From the NCBI RefSeq assembly GCF_030019515.1, contig NZ_JASEEQ010000004.1:62001-126000 (forward strand): a stretch of DNA of 64,000 bases. Direction: 5' to 3'. Below the pieces are notes generated by a model that saw only the letters and a program-made list of their open reading frames with translations, was not told the origin of the DNA and ran no database searches. Source of the stretch: Nocardioides sp. GTDB taxonomy: Bacteria > Actinomycetota > Actinomycetes > Propionibacteriales > Nocardioidaceae. Numbering within the stretch: the stretch's first letter is position 1; every line of letters starts with the position of its first letter. Positions 16,822-25,748 of the stretch are shown piece by piece. The position numbers and the translations under genes are program-made.

Positions 16822-17346
16822 ATGGCCGCCGAGAGTCAGGGAAGCCCTGAGGCGCTGATGCAGCAGCTGCACGACGAGCACGCCGCTGCGCTCTGGGGCT
16901 ACTGCCTGCGCCTGACGGGGCAGGACCGGGCCCGCGCCGAGGACGTGGTGCAGGAGACGCTGCTGCGTGCCTGGCGGAACTTCCCCGCCCTCGACGAGGC
17001 GCACGGGTCGGTGCGCGCCTGGCTGTTCCGCGTCGCCCGCAACATCGTCATCGACGAGTGGCGCACCAAGCGGTCGCAGAGCGAGATCGCCGTCGCCGAC
17101 GTACCCGACGGGGCCGGCGAGCCGGACCGCACGGACCAGCTCCTGCTCTCGTGGGTGGTCGCCGACGCGCTCACCAGGCTCTCGACCGAGCACCGGGCGG
17201 TGCTGCTGGAGTGCTACTACCGCGGCCAGTCCGTCGCGGAGGCCTCGCGGCGGCTCGGCGTGCCGGAGGGCACCGTGAAGTCGCGCACGCACTACGCGCT
17301 GCGGGCGCTGCGCCTGGTCCTCGAGGAGAGCGGGGTGGTCGCATGA
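16822..17346 (+). CDS. ECF-type RNA polymerase sigma factor
   Basis: A 174-residue sigma factor. Region 2 is at ~15-85 (LWGYCLRLTGQDRARAEDVV, QETLLRAWRNF, LFRVARNIVIDEWR), region 4 at ~110-165 (RLSTEHRAVLLECYYRGQSV, LGVPEGTVKSRTHYALRAL). Domain order and length are normal for ECF factors with a zinc anti-sigma partner. The ATG at 16822 follows GGGAGG by 5 bases; an in-frame GTG four codons upstream is less likely. It overlaps the anti-sigma gene by ATGA. The stress signal is not evident. Confidence 0.92.
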   Translation: MAAESQGSPEALMQQLHDEHAAALWGYCLRLTGQDRARAEDVVQETLLRAWRNFPALDEAHGSVRAWLFRVARNIVIDEWRTKRSQSEIAVADVPDGAGEPDRTDQLLLSWVVADALTRLSTEHRAVLLECYYRGQSVAEASRRLGVPEGTVKSRTHYALRALRLVLEESGVVA

Positions 17347-18059
17347 GCAGCGCACCCCACCCGGCCGACGGCTGCGAGCTGGCCCACCTCGACGGTGCCT
17401 ACGTGCTGGGCGCGCTGGCGCCGGAGGAGCGGTTGGAGTTCGAGCGGCACCTGCGCGGCTGCAAGGACTGCGCGCGGTCGGTGCAGCAGCTGGCGGGCCT
17501 GCCCGGCCTGCTCTCCCAGGTCTCGGCCGAGGTCCTCGAGTCCGCGCCCGTCGACGAGCCGGTGCCCGACACCCTGCTGCCGGCGCTGGTGCGGGAGGTG
17601 CGCACGGGTCGCCGTCGTCGGCGCTGGCTCGCCGGCCTGGCCGCGGCCGCGGCGGTCGTGGTCGTCGGCGCCGCGTCGGTCGCGGTCGCCACGATGAACG
17701 ACGGTGACGGCGCCCCGGTCGCGGTGCCCACGGCGTCCGCCTCGGCGCTCGAGATGACCCCGGTGGGCGCCGACGGCGTCACCGGGTGGCTCTCGATGAC
17801 GTCGGTGGCGTGGGGGACCCGTCTCGAGCTGACCTGCAGCTACCAGGCGCCGTACGGCGAGGGGTACCACGCCGGGCCGCCGACGTACGAGCTGGTCGTG
17901 CGCACCCGCGACGGCCGGGTCGAGCCCGTCGCCAGCTGGCGGGGCCTGCCGGGCCGCACCTTGACGATCACCGGCGCGACCGCCGCGCTGCGCGAGGACA
18001 TCGTGTCCGTGCAGGTCCGGGCGGCCGACGGCCACCCGGTGCTGCGGATCAGCGGCTGA
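17343..18059 (+). CDS. Zinc-binding transmembrane anti-sigma factor
   Basis: A 238-residue partner of the sigma factor. The N-terminal ZAS domain has HLRGCKDC (HxxxCxxC) with an upstream conserved H/D pattern; a basic patch RRRRR precedes one transmembrane helix at ~95-115; the remaining ~120 residues are extracellular and carry no catalytic motif. It should hold the sigma factor inactive at the membrane until an envelope or redox signal. Coupled to the sigma gene (ATGA). Its last 11 bases overlap the 3' end of the convergent phosphotransferase/sulfatase gene. Confidence 0.9.
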   Translation: MSSAPHPADGCELAHLDGAYVLGALAPEERLEFERHLRGCKDCARSVQQLAGLPGLLSQVSAEVLESAPVDEPVPDTLLPALVREVRTGRRRRRWLAGLAAAAAVVVVGAASVAVATMNDGDGAPVAVPTASASALEMTPVGADGVTGWLSMTSVAWGTRLELTCSYQAPYGEGYHAGPPTYELVVRTRDGRVEPVASWRGLPGRTLTITGATAALREDIVSVQVRAADGHPVLRISG

Positions 18060-20142
18060 AGGTCTCCAGGAAGCGGTCCCGGAAGGCGTCCATCCGCCAG
18101 ACGGTGGCGTCGGGTGCGGGGTGGAGGCCCGGCTGCCAGCCCCAGCCGCCGATCCGGTCGACGACGCGCGGATCGCGGGCGATCACCGAGACCGGTACGT
18201 CGTGGCCGGGGTCCGGTCCGGTGACGTAGGAGTGCGGCTGGTGGTCGCCGAGCACGACCAGGACCAGGTCCGGGTCGGGGTAGGTCTCGAGGAACGACAC
18301 CAGCGTGTCCATCGTGTACTCGATCGACTGGCCGTAGAGCCGGCGTACGTCGGAGGAGCCGGGCTGCGTGGGGGTCTCGTCGAACACCGACCCGTCGCCG
18401 ACCCGGTCCCAGGGGACCAGGTCCGGGGACGGGGCCCACGGGTGGTGGCTGGAGACCAGGTCGATCTCGGCCATCACCGGCCGCCGGTGCGGCTGCTCGA
18501 GCTCGAGCCGGCGGAACGTGGCCAGCGTGTACTGGTCCGGCATCGGCGCGTAGCCGAACTCGGGCCCGCGGTAGCCGACGTTGCGTGAGTCGTAGAGCTG
18601 GTCGAAGCCGTAGAAGGCCGCCCCCTCGGGCCAGTCGCGGGTGTTCGCGGGTACGTCGAAGACCGTGCGCCAGCCCGCGCCCTCGAACGCCGAGGCCAGG
18701 GTCAGCCGGTCGTCCCCCACCAGCTGGTCGTAGCGCTGCTGGCTGTCGACCCACAGCCCGGACTGGAGGGTGGAGTGGGCCAGCCAGCTGGCGGCACCGA
18801 ACGTCGGCGAGGTCAGGAACGCGCTGCGTGCCGACCAGCCCGCTGCGCGCAGCCGCCGGCTGCCGGCGTCGAGCACCGCGTCGACGCCCGGCGCGATGTC
18901 GGGCGCGAACGAGGTGCCCTGCACGGCCACTCGGCCGTAGGACTCCACGAACACGACCAGCACGTCCTTGCCGCGCAGGTCGGTCAGCAGGCTGTCCGGG
19001 CGGGCGTCCGCGTAGCGGTCGGCCTGGATCTCCTGCTCGAAGGCGCGCCGGTCGGCGAGGTCGGCGCGCACCTGCTGGACCTCGTCGAAGGCCAGGCCGG
19101 CCGCGCCGCTCGTGGCCACCGGCAGCCCGATGACCGCCCCGAGCAGCCAGGCGAGCGCAAGCGCTCCCGCAGCCCGGGCCGAGACGAGCCGGTGGCTCAC
19201 GACCAGCCGGCTGACCCGGACGGTGGCGAGTGGCAGCGCGACGAGGACCAGGACCGCCGCGAGACCCGCGGCGACCGCGGTCGCGACCGCCGCCGGCCGG
19301 CCCACCGAGTCGCCCAGCACCCCGACCCCCGGCCCCAGGTAGACCCAGTCGGTGACCGGGTCGACGGGGCGGTCCAGGATCGCGCGGAACCCCGCGTCCG
19401 CGAGGCCGAGCACCACCAGCACGCCGAGTGCCAGGCCGACCAGCAGTGCGGCGAACAGCCGCGCCCGCGCGCCCAGCACCAGCGCAAGCACCATCAGCAG
19501 CGCCGCGGCGACGGGCACCCGCACCAGCCCGGCCGGTCCGTCGGGCAGGACCAGGGCGACCCACACCACGGCGAGGGCGGTCAGGGTCAGGCCGCCACCG
19601 CGGGGGTACGCCGCCTGGTCGTGCGGCGGGCGCCGGGTCCGCCAGAGCCACCACACGTCCCGGCCGAACGACTCCGCCAGCAGGGCGAGGGCCACCAGCA
19701 GCGCGACCTCGGCGAGGGTGCCGGGGACCAGGCCCGCGGCGACCACGGCGAGCGTCAGTCCCTGGACCGCGGCCACGACCTTGCGCCAGTGCCGCGTCGG
19801 CACCGGCCGGCGCAGCCACGACCACAGCCGCTCGGCGAGCCACAGCAGGTAGCGGGCCGCGCCGATCGCCAGGACCCACCAGCCGTGCGCGGAGGCGACG
19901 TACACGCTGAGCACCGCGATCAGGAACGCGTCGGTCTCCATGTCGAAGCGGGCTCCGAACGCCGACGCGGTGCCGGTACGCCGAGCCACCTGGCCGTCCA
20001 CCCAGTCGAGCGAGAGCGCGATCGCCACGAGCACCAGGCCCGGACCGGTCGGCCCGATGACGGCGACCACGACGGCCAGCGCCGCCCGGACCAGCGTGAC
20101 GGCGTCCGCTGGTCGTCGGAGCCGGTGGTGAACCGTCGGCAC
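18049..20142 (-). CDS. CDP-alcohol phosphotransferase fused to a sulfatase/LTA-synthase-like domain
   Basis: A 697-residue membrane protein. Residues 46-71 hold the full CDP-alcohol phosphotransferase motif D46-x2-D49-G-x2-A-R-x8-G63-x3-D67-x3-D71. About a dozen hydrophobic helices follow to ~370. The C-terminal ~310 residues are an alkaline-phosphatase/sulfatase fold as in lipoteichoic acid synthases: VVFVESYGR (metal Glu), [15 protein letters not shown] (Thr nucleophile region) and LGDHQPH (Asp-His). The fusion would make a phospholipid-type head group inside and transfer or cleave a phospho-group outside. GTG at 20142 has GGAGGTGCC directly upstream. It diverges from the pterin-like operon by under 25 bases. 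The product is unknown. Confidence 0.85.
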   Translation of the reverse strand: MPTVHHRLRRPADAVTLVRAALAVVVAVIGPTGPGLVLVAIALSLDWVDGQVARRTGTASAFGARFDMETDAFLIAVLSVYVASAHGWWVLAIGAARYLLWLAERLWSWLRRPVPTRHWRKVVAAVQGLTLAVVAAGLVPGTLAEVALLVALALLAESFGRDVWWLWRTRRPPHDQAAYPRGGGLTLTALAVVWVALVLPDGPAGLVRVPVAAALLMVLALVLGARARLFAALLVGLALGVLVVLGLADAGFRAILDRPVDPVTDWVYLGPGVGVLGDSVGRPAAVATAVAAGLAAVLVLVALPLATVRVSRLVVSHRLVSARAAGALALAWLLGAVIGLPVATSGAAGLAFDEVQQVRADLADRRAFEQEIQADRYADARPDSLLTDLRGKDVLVVFVESYGRVAVQGTSFAPDIAPGVDAVLDAGSRRLRAAGWSARSAFLTSPTFGAASWLAHSTLQSGLWVDSQQRYDQLVGDDRLTLASAFEGAGWRTVFDVPANTRDWPEGAAFYGFDQLYDSRNVGYRGPEFGYAPMPDQYTLATFRRLELEQPHRRPVMAEIDLVSSHHPWAPSPDLVPWDRVGDGSVFDETPTQPGSSDVRRLYGQSIEYTMDTLVSFLETYPDPDLVLVVLGDHQPHSYVTGPDPGHDVPVSVIARDPRVVDRIGGWGWQPGLHPAPDATVWRMDAFRDRFLETFSR

Positions 20143-20163
20143 GGCACCTCCGTGTGTGTGGGT

Positions 20164-21576
20164 GTGACCAGTCCTACGGACGCCGCGCCGGCCGGGTTCA
20201 CCCCGACCCGCTCGGCCCGTGCCTTCTGGGTCGGCGGGCCCGGGCACGGGGAGCTGCGTCCGGTCGAGCCGCGACCGCCGGGCGCCGGCGAGGTGCTGGT
20301 GCGCACGCTGCACTCCGGGGTGAGCCGCGGGACCGAGGCGCTGGTGTTCCTCGGCCGGGTCCCGGCCGACCAGCGGGCGGTCATGCGCGCGCCGCACCAG
20401 GAGGGCGACCTCCCCGGGCCGGTGAAGTACGGCTACCTGAGCGTGGGCCGGGTCGAGGCGGGGCGCTCGGACCTCGTCGGCCGGACCGTCTTCTGCCTCT
20501 ACCCCCACCAGACCGAGTACGTCGTGCCCGCCACGGCGGTCGTCCCGGTGCCGGACGGGGTGCCGGCCCGGCGCGCGGTGCTGGCCGGCACGGTCGAGAC
20601 CGCGCTCAACGCCCTGTGGGACCTCGCGCCGCTGGTCGGGGACCGGATCGCGGTCGTGGGCGGCGGGATGGTCGGGTGCTGCGTGGCCCGGCTGCTCGCC
20701 CGGATCCCCGCCACCGAGGTCACGCTGGTCGACGTCGACCCGGCGCGGGCCCGGGTCGCGGCCGCGCTGGGCGTCGGCTTCGCCGTACCCGACGAGGCGC
20801 CGGCGGCGCGCGACGCCGTCGTGCACTGCAGCGCAGCCGCCGCGGGGCTGCAGCTCTCCCTCGACCTGCTCGCACCGGAGGGCACCGTGCTCGACCTGAG
20901 CTGGTACGGCGACCGGCCGGTGCAGCTCTCGCTCGGCGGGGCGTTCCACTCCGGGCGGCTCGGCATCCGCGCCAGCCAGGTCGGCGCCGTGGCCGCTGCC
21001 CGCCGGGCGACCCGGACGCACAGCGACCGGCTGGCGCTCGCGCTGGAGCTGCTCCGGGACCCGGCTTTCGACGTGCTGCTGACCGGGGAGTCGGACTTCG
21101 CGGACCTGCCCGACGTGATGGCGCGGCTGGCCGACGGCCGGCTCGAGGCGCTGTGCCACACCATCCGCTACCCGGACCCGGAGGGGGGACGCGCCGTGTA
21201 CACCGTGACGGTCCGCGACCACATGATGATCGCGCACAGCTTCACCGGCGAGGTCTTCGGACCGGCGCAGCGCCTGCACGGTGCGACGTACGTCGTCGAC
21301 GCGGCGTTCTCCGGGCCCGAGCTCGGGCCGGACGGGATCCTCCTCGACATCGGTCGCGCCGCGGACCTGCTGCGCGAGGTGCTCGGCGCGCTCACCTACC
21401 GCAACCTCGACGACGAGGCGGACTTCGCGGGCGTCAACACCTCGACCGAGCTGCTCGCGCGGACGGTCGCCGACCGGCTCGCGGAGCGGACGCCGGAGCT
21501 CGGGCCCGTGACGGGCCTCGTGGTCACCCTGCACGAGTCGCACATCGCCTCGGCCGGCTATGCGAGGTCGGTGTGA
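20164..21576 (+). CDS. Zinc-type dehydrogenase fused to a degenerate PTPS/QueD-like domain
   Basis: A 470-residue fusion. Residues 1-~340 are a medium-chain dehydrogenase/reductase with the Rossmann turn [16 protein letters not shown]; catalytic-zinc cysteines are not obvious. From ~345 it continues without a break into a 6-pyruvoyltetrahydropterin-synthase-like domain ([40 protein letters not shown]). Compared with QueD/PTPS, the catalytic cysteine before RLHG and the second His of HGH (here HGA) are missing, so a standard PTPS reaction is unlikely. Start is uncertain: GTG at 20152, 20158 or 20164, none with a clear ribosome site. First gene of a five-gene overlapping operon with GTP cyclohydrolase II. 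Confidence 0.78.
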   Translation: MTSPTDAAPAGFTPTRSARAFWVGGPGHGELRPVEPRPPGAGEVLVRTLHSGVSRGTEALVFLGRVPADQRAVMRAPHQEGDLPGPVKYGYLSVGRVEAGRSDLVGRTVFCLYPHQTEYVVPATAVVPVPDGVPARRAVLAGTVETALNALWDLAPLVGDRIAVVGGGMVGCCVARLLARIPATEVTLVDVDPARARVAAALGVGFAVPDEAPAARDAVVHCSAAAAGLQLSLDLLAPEGTVLDLSWYGDRPVQLSLGGAFHSGRLGIRASQVGAVAAARRATRTHSDRLALALELLRDPAFDVLLTGESDFADLPDVMARLADGRLEALCHTIRYPDPEGGRAVYTVTVRDHMMIAHSFTGEVFGPAQRLHGATYVVDAAFSGPELGPDGILLDIGRAADLLREVLGALTYRNLDDEADFAGVNTSTELLARTVADRLAERTPELGPVTGLVVTLHESHIASAGYARSV

Positions 21577-22484
21577 CCGTCCACCTGGTGCTGCCCGCAG
21601 GCGTCGACGACCCGGCCCGGCCGAGCGGCGGGAACGTCTACGATCGTCGGGTCGCCGACGGGCTGGGCGCCGTCGAGCACACCTCGACGGCCACCGTCCC
21701 GGACGGGGCGCTGGCCCTGGTCGACGGCCTGCTGACCACGCCGGACCTCGTGGCGGAGGCGGGCCGGCTGCGGCTGGTGGTCCTGGTGCACCTGCCGCTC
21801 GGGCCGGACGCGCCGTGGGAGCGCGACGTCCTGCGCGCCGCGGCCGGCGTGATCGCCACGAGCCGCTGGACCCGGACCTGGCTGGTGGAGGGCTACGGGC
21901 TGGCGCCGGACCGGGTGCTCGTCGCCGAGCCGGGCGTCGACCCGGCCCCGGTCGCACCCGGGACGCCGGACGGATCGGCCCTGCTGGCCGTGGGCGCCGT
22001 GACGCCGCTGAAGGGGTACGACGTGCTGGCGGCCGCGCTCGCCCGGCTCGGCGACCTCGACTGGACCTGCCGCGGGGTCGGGTCGCTGGACGTCGAGCCG
22101 GCCTTCGCGGCCGCGCTGGGCGACGCGGTACGGCTCACCGGCCCGCTGACCCGCTCGGCCCTGGAGGCGACGTACGCCGAGGCGGACCTGCTGGTGCTCG
22201 CGTCCCGCGCGGAGACCTACGGCATGGTCGTCACCGAGGCGTTGGCCCGCGGCATCCCGGTGGTCGCCACCGACGTGGGCGGCGTGCGGGAGACGCTGGG
22301 CGACGGGGGAGTGCTGGTGCCGCCCGAGGACCCGGCGGCGCTCGCGGACGCCCTGCGGACCTGGCTCACCCACGCCGGGCGCCGGGCCGACCTGAGGGCG
22401 GCCGCGCTGCGGCGGCGGGAGACGCTGACCGGCTGGGACCGCACGACCGGCCTGGTCGCCGACGCACTGGAGGCCCTGCGGTGA
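21573..22484 (+). CDS. GT4-family glycosyltransferase
   Basis: A 303-residue GT-B glycosyltransferase, short for the family. The donor-binding half has [20 protein letters not shown] and the E-x7-E motif in [20 protein letters not shown], then [11 protein letters not shown] and [12 protein letters not shown]. These transfer a sugar from a nucleotide donor, probably cytosolic. GTG start overlaps the preceding stop (GTGA). Its place between the PTPS-fusion and a membrane protein suggests it glycosylates the pathway product or a lipid carrier; that is inference. Confidence 0.87.
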   Translation: MTVHLVLPAGVDDPARPSGGNVYDRRVADGLGAVEHTSTATVPDGALALVDGLLTTPDLVAEAGRLRLVVLVHLPLGPDAPWERDVLRAAAGVIATSRWTRTWLVEGYGLAPDRVLVAEPGVDPAPVAPGTPDGSALLAVGAVTPLKGYDVLAAALARLGDLDWTCRGVGSLDVEPAFAAALGDAVRLTGPLTRSALEATYAEADLLVLASRAETYGMVVTEALARGIPVVATDVGGVRETLGDGGVLVPPEDPAALADALRTWLTHAGRRADLRAAALRRRETLTGWDRTTGLVADALEALR

Positions 22485-23338
22485 GCCCGGTGATGAGCCC
22501 GGTGATGAGCCCGGCGATGAGCCTGGCGATGAAGTGGGGGCGGGTCGCGGCCGGCGCGGCGGTGCTCGCCGTGGTCGTCGAACGGGTCGGGACCGGGCCG
22601 TTCCTCGACGCGGTCCGCGCCACCTCGCCGGCCGCCCTGCTCGCCGCGCTCGCGATCACCGCGCTCACGACCCTGTGCTGCGCCTGGCGCTGGCGTGTGG
22701 TCGCGGCGCGGCTCGGGGTCGACGTACCGCTCCGGCCGGCGGTCGGCGCGTACTACCGCTCGCAGTTCCTCAACGCCACGCTGCCGGGTGGCGTCCTCGG
22801 CGACGTCCACCGTGCGGTGCGGCACGGACCGATGCCGGTGGCGCTCGAGCGCGTCGTCGGCCAGGTGGTGCAGGTGGTCGCGACCGGCGGGGTGCTGCTG
22901 GCGGTCTCACCCTGGCCCGCGGCCGCGGTGGCCGTCGGCGCCGGGCTCGCGGTCGCGCTGGTGCGGTGGCCGCAGGTCGTGGCCGCGTCGGTCCTGGCGG
23001 CGGCCGGCCACGTCGTGGTGTTCCTGGTCGCCGCCCGCGCAGCGGGCACCGACGCGACGCTGGCGGAGCTGCTGCCACTCGCGCTCGTCGTGCTCCTCGC
23101 GGCCGCGATCCCGCTCAACGTCGCCGGCTGGGGGCCCCGCGAGGGCGCGGCCGCCTGGGCCTTCGCGAGCGCCGGCCTCGGCGCCGCCGAGGGTGCCACG
23201 GTCGCGGTGGTCTACGGCGTACTCGCCCTCGTCGCCACCCTCCCCGGCGCCGTGCTGCTCGCCACGGGCGTGCTCGCCAGAGGCCGGCTCACCGAGCGAC
23301 AGCGACAGCTCGCCCAGGGGGTGCCTGCCCGTGCCTGA
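22481..23338 (+). CDS. Lysylphosphatidylglycerol synthase-type transmembrane protein
   Basis: A 285-residue integral membrane protein of the LPG_synthase_TM / AglD-like family: about 7 helices, with WRWRVVAARLG, YYRSQFLNATLPGGVLGDVHR and the conserved late loop IPLNVAGWGPREGAAAW. Members act as flippases or lipid modifiers. The N-terminus is built from a 12-base repeat giving [17 protein letters not shown], so five successive in-frame initiation codons exist (one GTG, four ATG); GTG at 22481 overlaps the previous stop (GTGA) and is used here. It may flip a glycosylated lipid made by the neighbours. Confidence 0.85.
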   Translation: MSPVMSPVMSPAMSLAMKWGRVAAGAAVLAVVVERVGTGPFLDAVRATSPAALLAALAITALTTLCCAWRWRVVAARLGVDVPLRPAVGAYYRSQFLNATLPGGVLGDVHRAVRHGPMPVALERVVGQVVQVVATGGVLLAVSPWPAAAVAVGAGLAVALVRWPQVVAASVLAAAGHVVVFLVAARAAGTDATLAELLPLALVVLLAAAIPLNVAGWGPREGAAAWAFASAGLGAAEGATVAVVYGVLALVATLPGAVLLATGVLARGRLTERQRQLAQGVPARA

Positions 23339-24026
23339 CCGGCCCTACACCCTGTTGAGCTGTGGCATGTCGCTGGACGGCTACCTCGACAGCGCCTCGG
23401 ACCAGCGGCTGATCCTGTCCAACGACGCCGACCTCGACCGGGTGGACGCCATCCGCGCCGAGTCGGACGCGATCATGGTCGGCGCCGCGACGGTCCGCAA
23501 CGACAACCCGCGGCTGCTCGTGCGCGACCAGGAGCGCCGCGACGAGCGGGTGTCCCGCGGGTTGAAGCCCTCCCCGCTCAAGGTCACCGTGACCTGCCAG
23601 GGCCGCCTCGACCCGCGCGGCCGGTTCTTCACCACCGGCGAGTCCGAGAAGCTCGTGTACTGCAGCAGTGGCGGTGCGCCCGAGGCACGGTCGCGGCTCG
23701 GCGCGGTCGCGACGGTGGTCGACGGCGGGCCGCGGGTCACCATGCGCCGGATGAGCGAGGACCTGCACGAGCGGGGGGTGCGCCGGCTGATGGTCGAGGG
23801 GGGCGGCACCATCCACACCCAGTTCCTCACCGAGAACCTCGCCGACGAGCTGCACCTGGTCGTGGCGCCGTTCTTCGTCGGCGACTCCCGCGCCCGGAGG
23901 TTCGTCGACGACGGCCCGTTCCCGTTCCAGCCCGGCCGGCCGGCGCGGCTGGTCGACGTCCGCCGGATCGGCGAGGTCGTGCTGCTGCGCTACGCGCTCT
24001 CCTCCCGGTTCGAGGGGGCGTCGTGA
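23331..24026 (+). CDS. RibD C-terminal-type pyrimidine reductase
   Basis: A 231-residue stand-alone reductase of the RibD/dihydrofolate reductase fold: SCGMSLDGYLDSASDQRLILS, IMVGAATVRNDNPRLLVR, and LMVEGGGTIHTQFL are the family hallmarks for binding NADPH and the ribosylamino-pyrimidine. It lacks the deaminase half of bacterial RibD, as do fungal and archaeal enzymes that reduce the diamino compound first. GTG at 23331 overlaps the upstream gene by 8 bases and the downstream GTP cyclohydrolase by GTGA. It probably reduces the ribose of the GTP cyclohydrolase II product. Confidence 0.88.
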   Translation: MPDRPYTLLSCGMSLDGYLDSASDQRLILSNDADLDRVDAIRAESDAIMVGAATVRNDNPRLLVRDQERRDERVSRGLKPSPLKVTVTCQGRLDPRGRFFTTGESEKLVYCSSGGAPEARSRLGAVATVVDGGPRVTMRRMSEDLHERGVRRLMVEGGGTIHTQFLTENLADELHLVVAPFFVGDSRARRFVDDGPFPFQPGRPARLVDVRRIGEVVLLRYALSSRFEGAS

Positions 24027-24625
24027 CGGCCGTGGTCCGCACCGAGCTGATGGTGCCGCTGCGCCTGGCGGACGGCTGGTCGACGCTGGCGCGGCTCTAC
24101 ACGTTCGACGGCCTGACCGACCCCGGCGAGCACCTCGCCCTGCGGCTCGGCTCGCCCGGCGACGTACCGCTGGTGCGCGTGCACAGCGAGTGCCTCACCG
24201 GCGACGTCTTCGGCAGCCAGCGCTGCGACTGCGGGCCGCAGCTCCATGAGGCGTTCCGGCGCGTCGACGCTGTCGGCGGGTACGTCCTGTACCTGCGGCA
24301 GGAGGGGCGCGGCATCGGGCTGTACCCCAAGCTGGACGCCTACGCGCTCCAGGACGCCGGGCTGGACACCTACGAGGCGAACGTCGCGCTCGGATACGGC
24401 GAGGACGAGCGGGACTACTCCGTCGCGGCCCAGATGCTGGCCGCGCTCGGCGTCTCCCGGGTCGCGCTGCTCAGCAACAACCCGGACAAGGCCGAGCAGC
24501 TGACCCTCGGCGGGATCACGGTCGCCGCCCGCGTCCCCACCGCGGTGCACCGCTCCGAGGCGAACGCCCGCTACCTCGCGGCGAAGGCCCGGCACGCCGA
24601 CCACACGCTCGACCTGGGCGCGTAG
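24023..24625 (+). CDS. GTP cyclohydrolase II (RibA-type), stand-alone
   Basis: A 200-residue enzyme opening GTP to 2,5-diamino-6-ribosylamino-pyrimidinone phosphate. Zinc ligands C57, C68, C70 are in SECLTGDVFGSQRCDCG; the GTP-binding RQEGRGIGL is at 92-100; the tyrosine of AYALQ (Y107), whose replacement in some Streptomyces paralogues changes the product, is kept. It is not fused to a RibB domain and no other riboflavin gene is nearby, so it likely feeds the local pathway and not primary riboflavin synthesis. Last gene of the operon; a six-unit repeat follows. Confidence 0.93.
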   Translation: MTAVVRTELMVPLRLADGWSTLARLYTFDGLTDPGEHLALRLGSPGDVPLVRVHSECLTGDVFGSQRCDCGPQLHEAFRRVDAVGGYVLYLRQEGRGIGLYPKLDAYALQDAGLDTYEANVALGYGEDERDYSVAAQMLAALGVSRVALLSNNPDKAEQLTLGGITVAARVPTAVHRSEANARYLAAKARHADHTLDLGA

Positions 24626-24747
24626 ACGCGCCGCGATTGCTCGCCGGGCCTGCGAGCGCTCTCCCGGGCATGGAGCACCGGGTGGTGTCTGGGCCGGCGG
24701 TGGGCCGGCAATCGGGTCGGGGCCCGGTTCCGTTGGTGCTGCGCCGC

Positions 24748-24813
24748 GGGCCCGGGATGGGCCCGGGATGGGCCCGGGATGGGCCCGGGATGGGCCCGGG
24801 ATGGGCCCGGGAT
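24748..24813. repeat. Six perfect 11-bp tandem repeats (GGGCCCGGGAT)
   Basis: GGGCCCGGGAT occurs six times in a row at 24748-24813, in the gap between the convergent GTP cyclohydrolase and glycyl-radical-activase genes. Each unit holds the self-complementary GGGCCC and CCCGGG, so strong alternative hairpins are possible. Copy number is likely variable. Confidence 0.9.
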
Positions 24814-24851
24814 GGGCTCCGTGGTCTCAGCGGGTCCGACCACTGCGATGG

Positions 24852-25748
24852 CTACCCCAGCTGTGCGCGCGTGCACCCCAGCCGGTGGAGTCGCGAGACG
24901 AGATCGGACGCGGCCTCCGGGGTCACGGACGGCAGGTCGGCGTAGGGGAGCGTGGCGCCGACCTCGGCTGCCTTGGCCACGCCCCACGAGTGGTAGGGGA
25001 ACACGTCGACGCCGTCGAGCTCCGGATGCCGGGCGGCGATCGCCGCGACGTGCTGCAGGTGCTCGTGGGTGTCGTTCACGCCCGGGAGCAGCGGCACCCG
25101 GAGCCGCACCCGCTCGCCGAGGACGAGGAGCCGCTCGAGGTTGGCGAGGATTCGTCCGGGGCCGACGCCGGTGAGACTCCGGTGGTCCTGCTCGCCGGTC
25201 GCCTTCACGTCGTAGAGCCACAGGTCGACCAGCCCGACCATGCGCAGGACGGTCTGCTCCGAGGCGAAGCCGCTGGTGTCCAGGCAGGTGTTGACGCCGG
25301 CCTCGCCGGCGAGCCGGAGCAGCGACTCGGTGAACGCCGGCTGGGTGAGCGGCTCGCCCCCGGAGAGCGTGAGCCCTCCCCCCGAGGCGGCGTAGTAGTC
25401 GCGGTCGCGCAGGACCTCCTCGATGACGGCTCCGGCGGTCGTCACCCGGCCGATGACGCGGAGCGCCGGGCAGCGCGACCGGTGCGGCAGCCGCGCCGTC
25501 GCCCCGGGCGTCGCGTCCCGGCACTCCTCGCACCCGGGGCAGAGACCGGTGCGTACGGCGAGCTGGGGCCGGCGGTGCCAGGACTCGGCGTTGTGGCACC
25601 ACCCGCAGCGCAACGGGCAGCCCTTGAGGAAGACCGTGGTCCTGATGCCCGGACCGTCGTGGACGGCGAACCGCTGCACGTCGAAGACGGTGCCCTCCAC
25701 CAGGGCCGGCGGCGGGACCTCAGTAGAGGGTGCGCTCGACGATCTCAC
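24852..25748 (-). CDS. Glycyl radical enzyme activating protein (radical SAM)
   Basis: A ~298-residue radical SAM activase. RFAVHDGPGIRTTVFLKGCP leads into CPLRCGWC (C44, C48, C51), the SAM cluster; TLSGGEP is the SAM-binding GGE motif. A short cysteine stretch CPGCEEC plus a later Cys suggests one auxiliary cluster, less than the two of many activases. It would use SAM to place the glycyl radical on the enzyme encoded upstream, whose stop it overlaps. The GTG at 25748 (GAGGA upstream, 29-base overlap) is the preferred start; an alternative GTG is at 25700. Confidence 0.87.
   Translation of the reverse strand: MRSSSAPSTEVPPPALVEGTVFDVQRFAVHDGPGIRTTVFLKGCPLRCGWCHNAESWHRRPQLAVRTGLCPGCEECRDATPGATARLPHRSRCPALRVIGRVTTAGAVIEEVLRDRDYYAASGGGLTLSGGEPLTQPAFTESLLRLAGEAGVNTCLDTSGFASEQTVLRMVGLVDLWLYDVKATGEQDHRSLTGVGPGRILANLERLLVLGERVRLRVPLLPGVNDTHEHLQHVAAIAARHPELDGVDVFPYHSWGVAKAAEVGATLPYADLPSVTPEAASDLVSRLHRLGCTRAQLG

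Noticed and set aside
20143..21957. N-terminal extension of the phosphotransferase/sulfatase frame
   Set aside because: The frame stays open upstream, but it is antisense to the PTPS-fusion gene and the GTG at 20142 has an ideal ribosome site.
24748..24813. CRISPR array
   Set aside because: Units are 11 bases, directly abutting and without spacers; no cas genes nearby.
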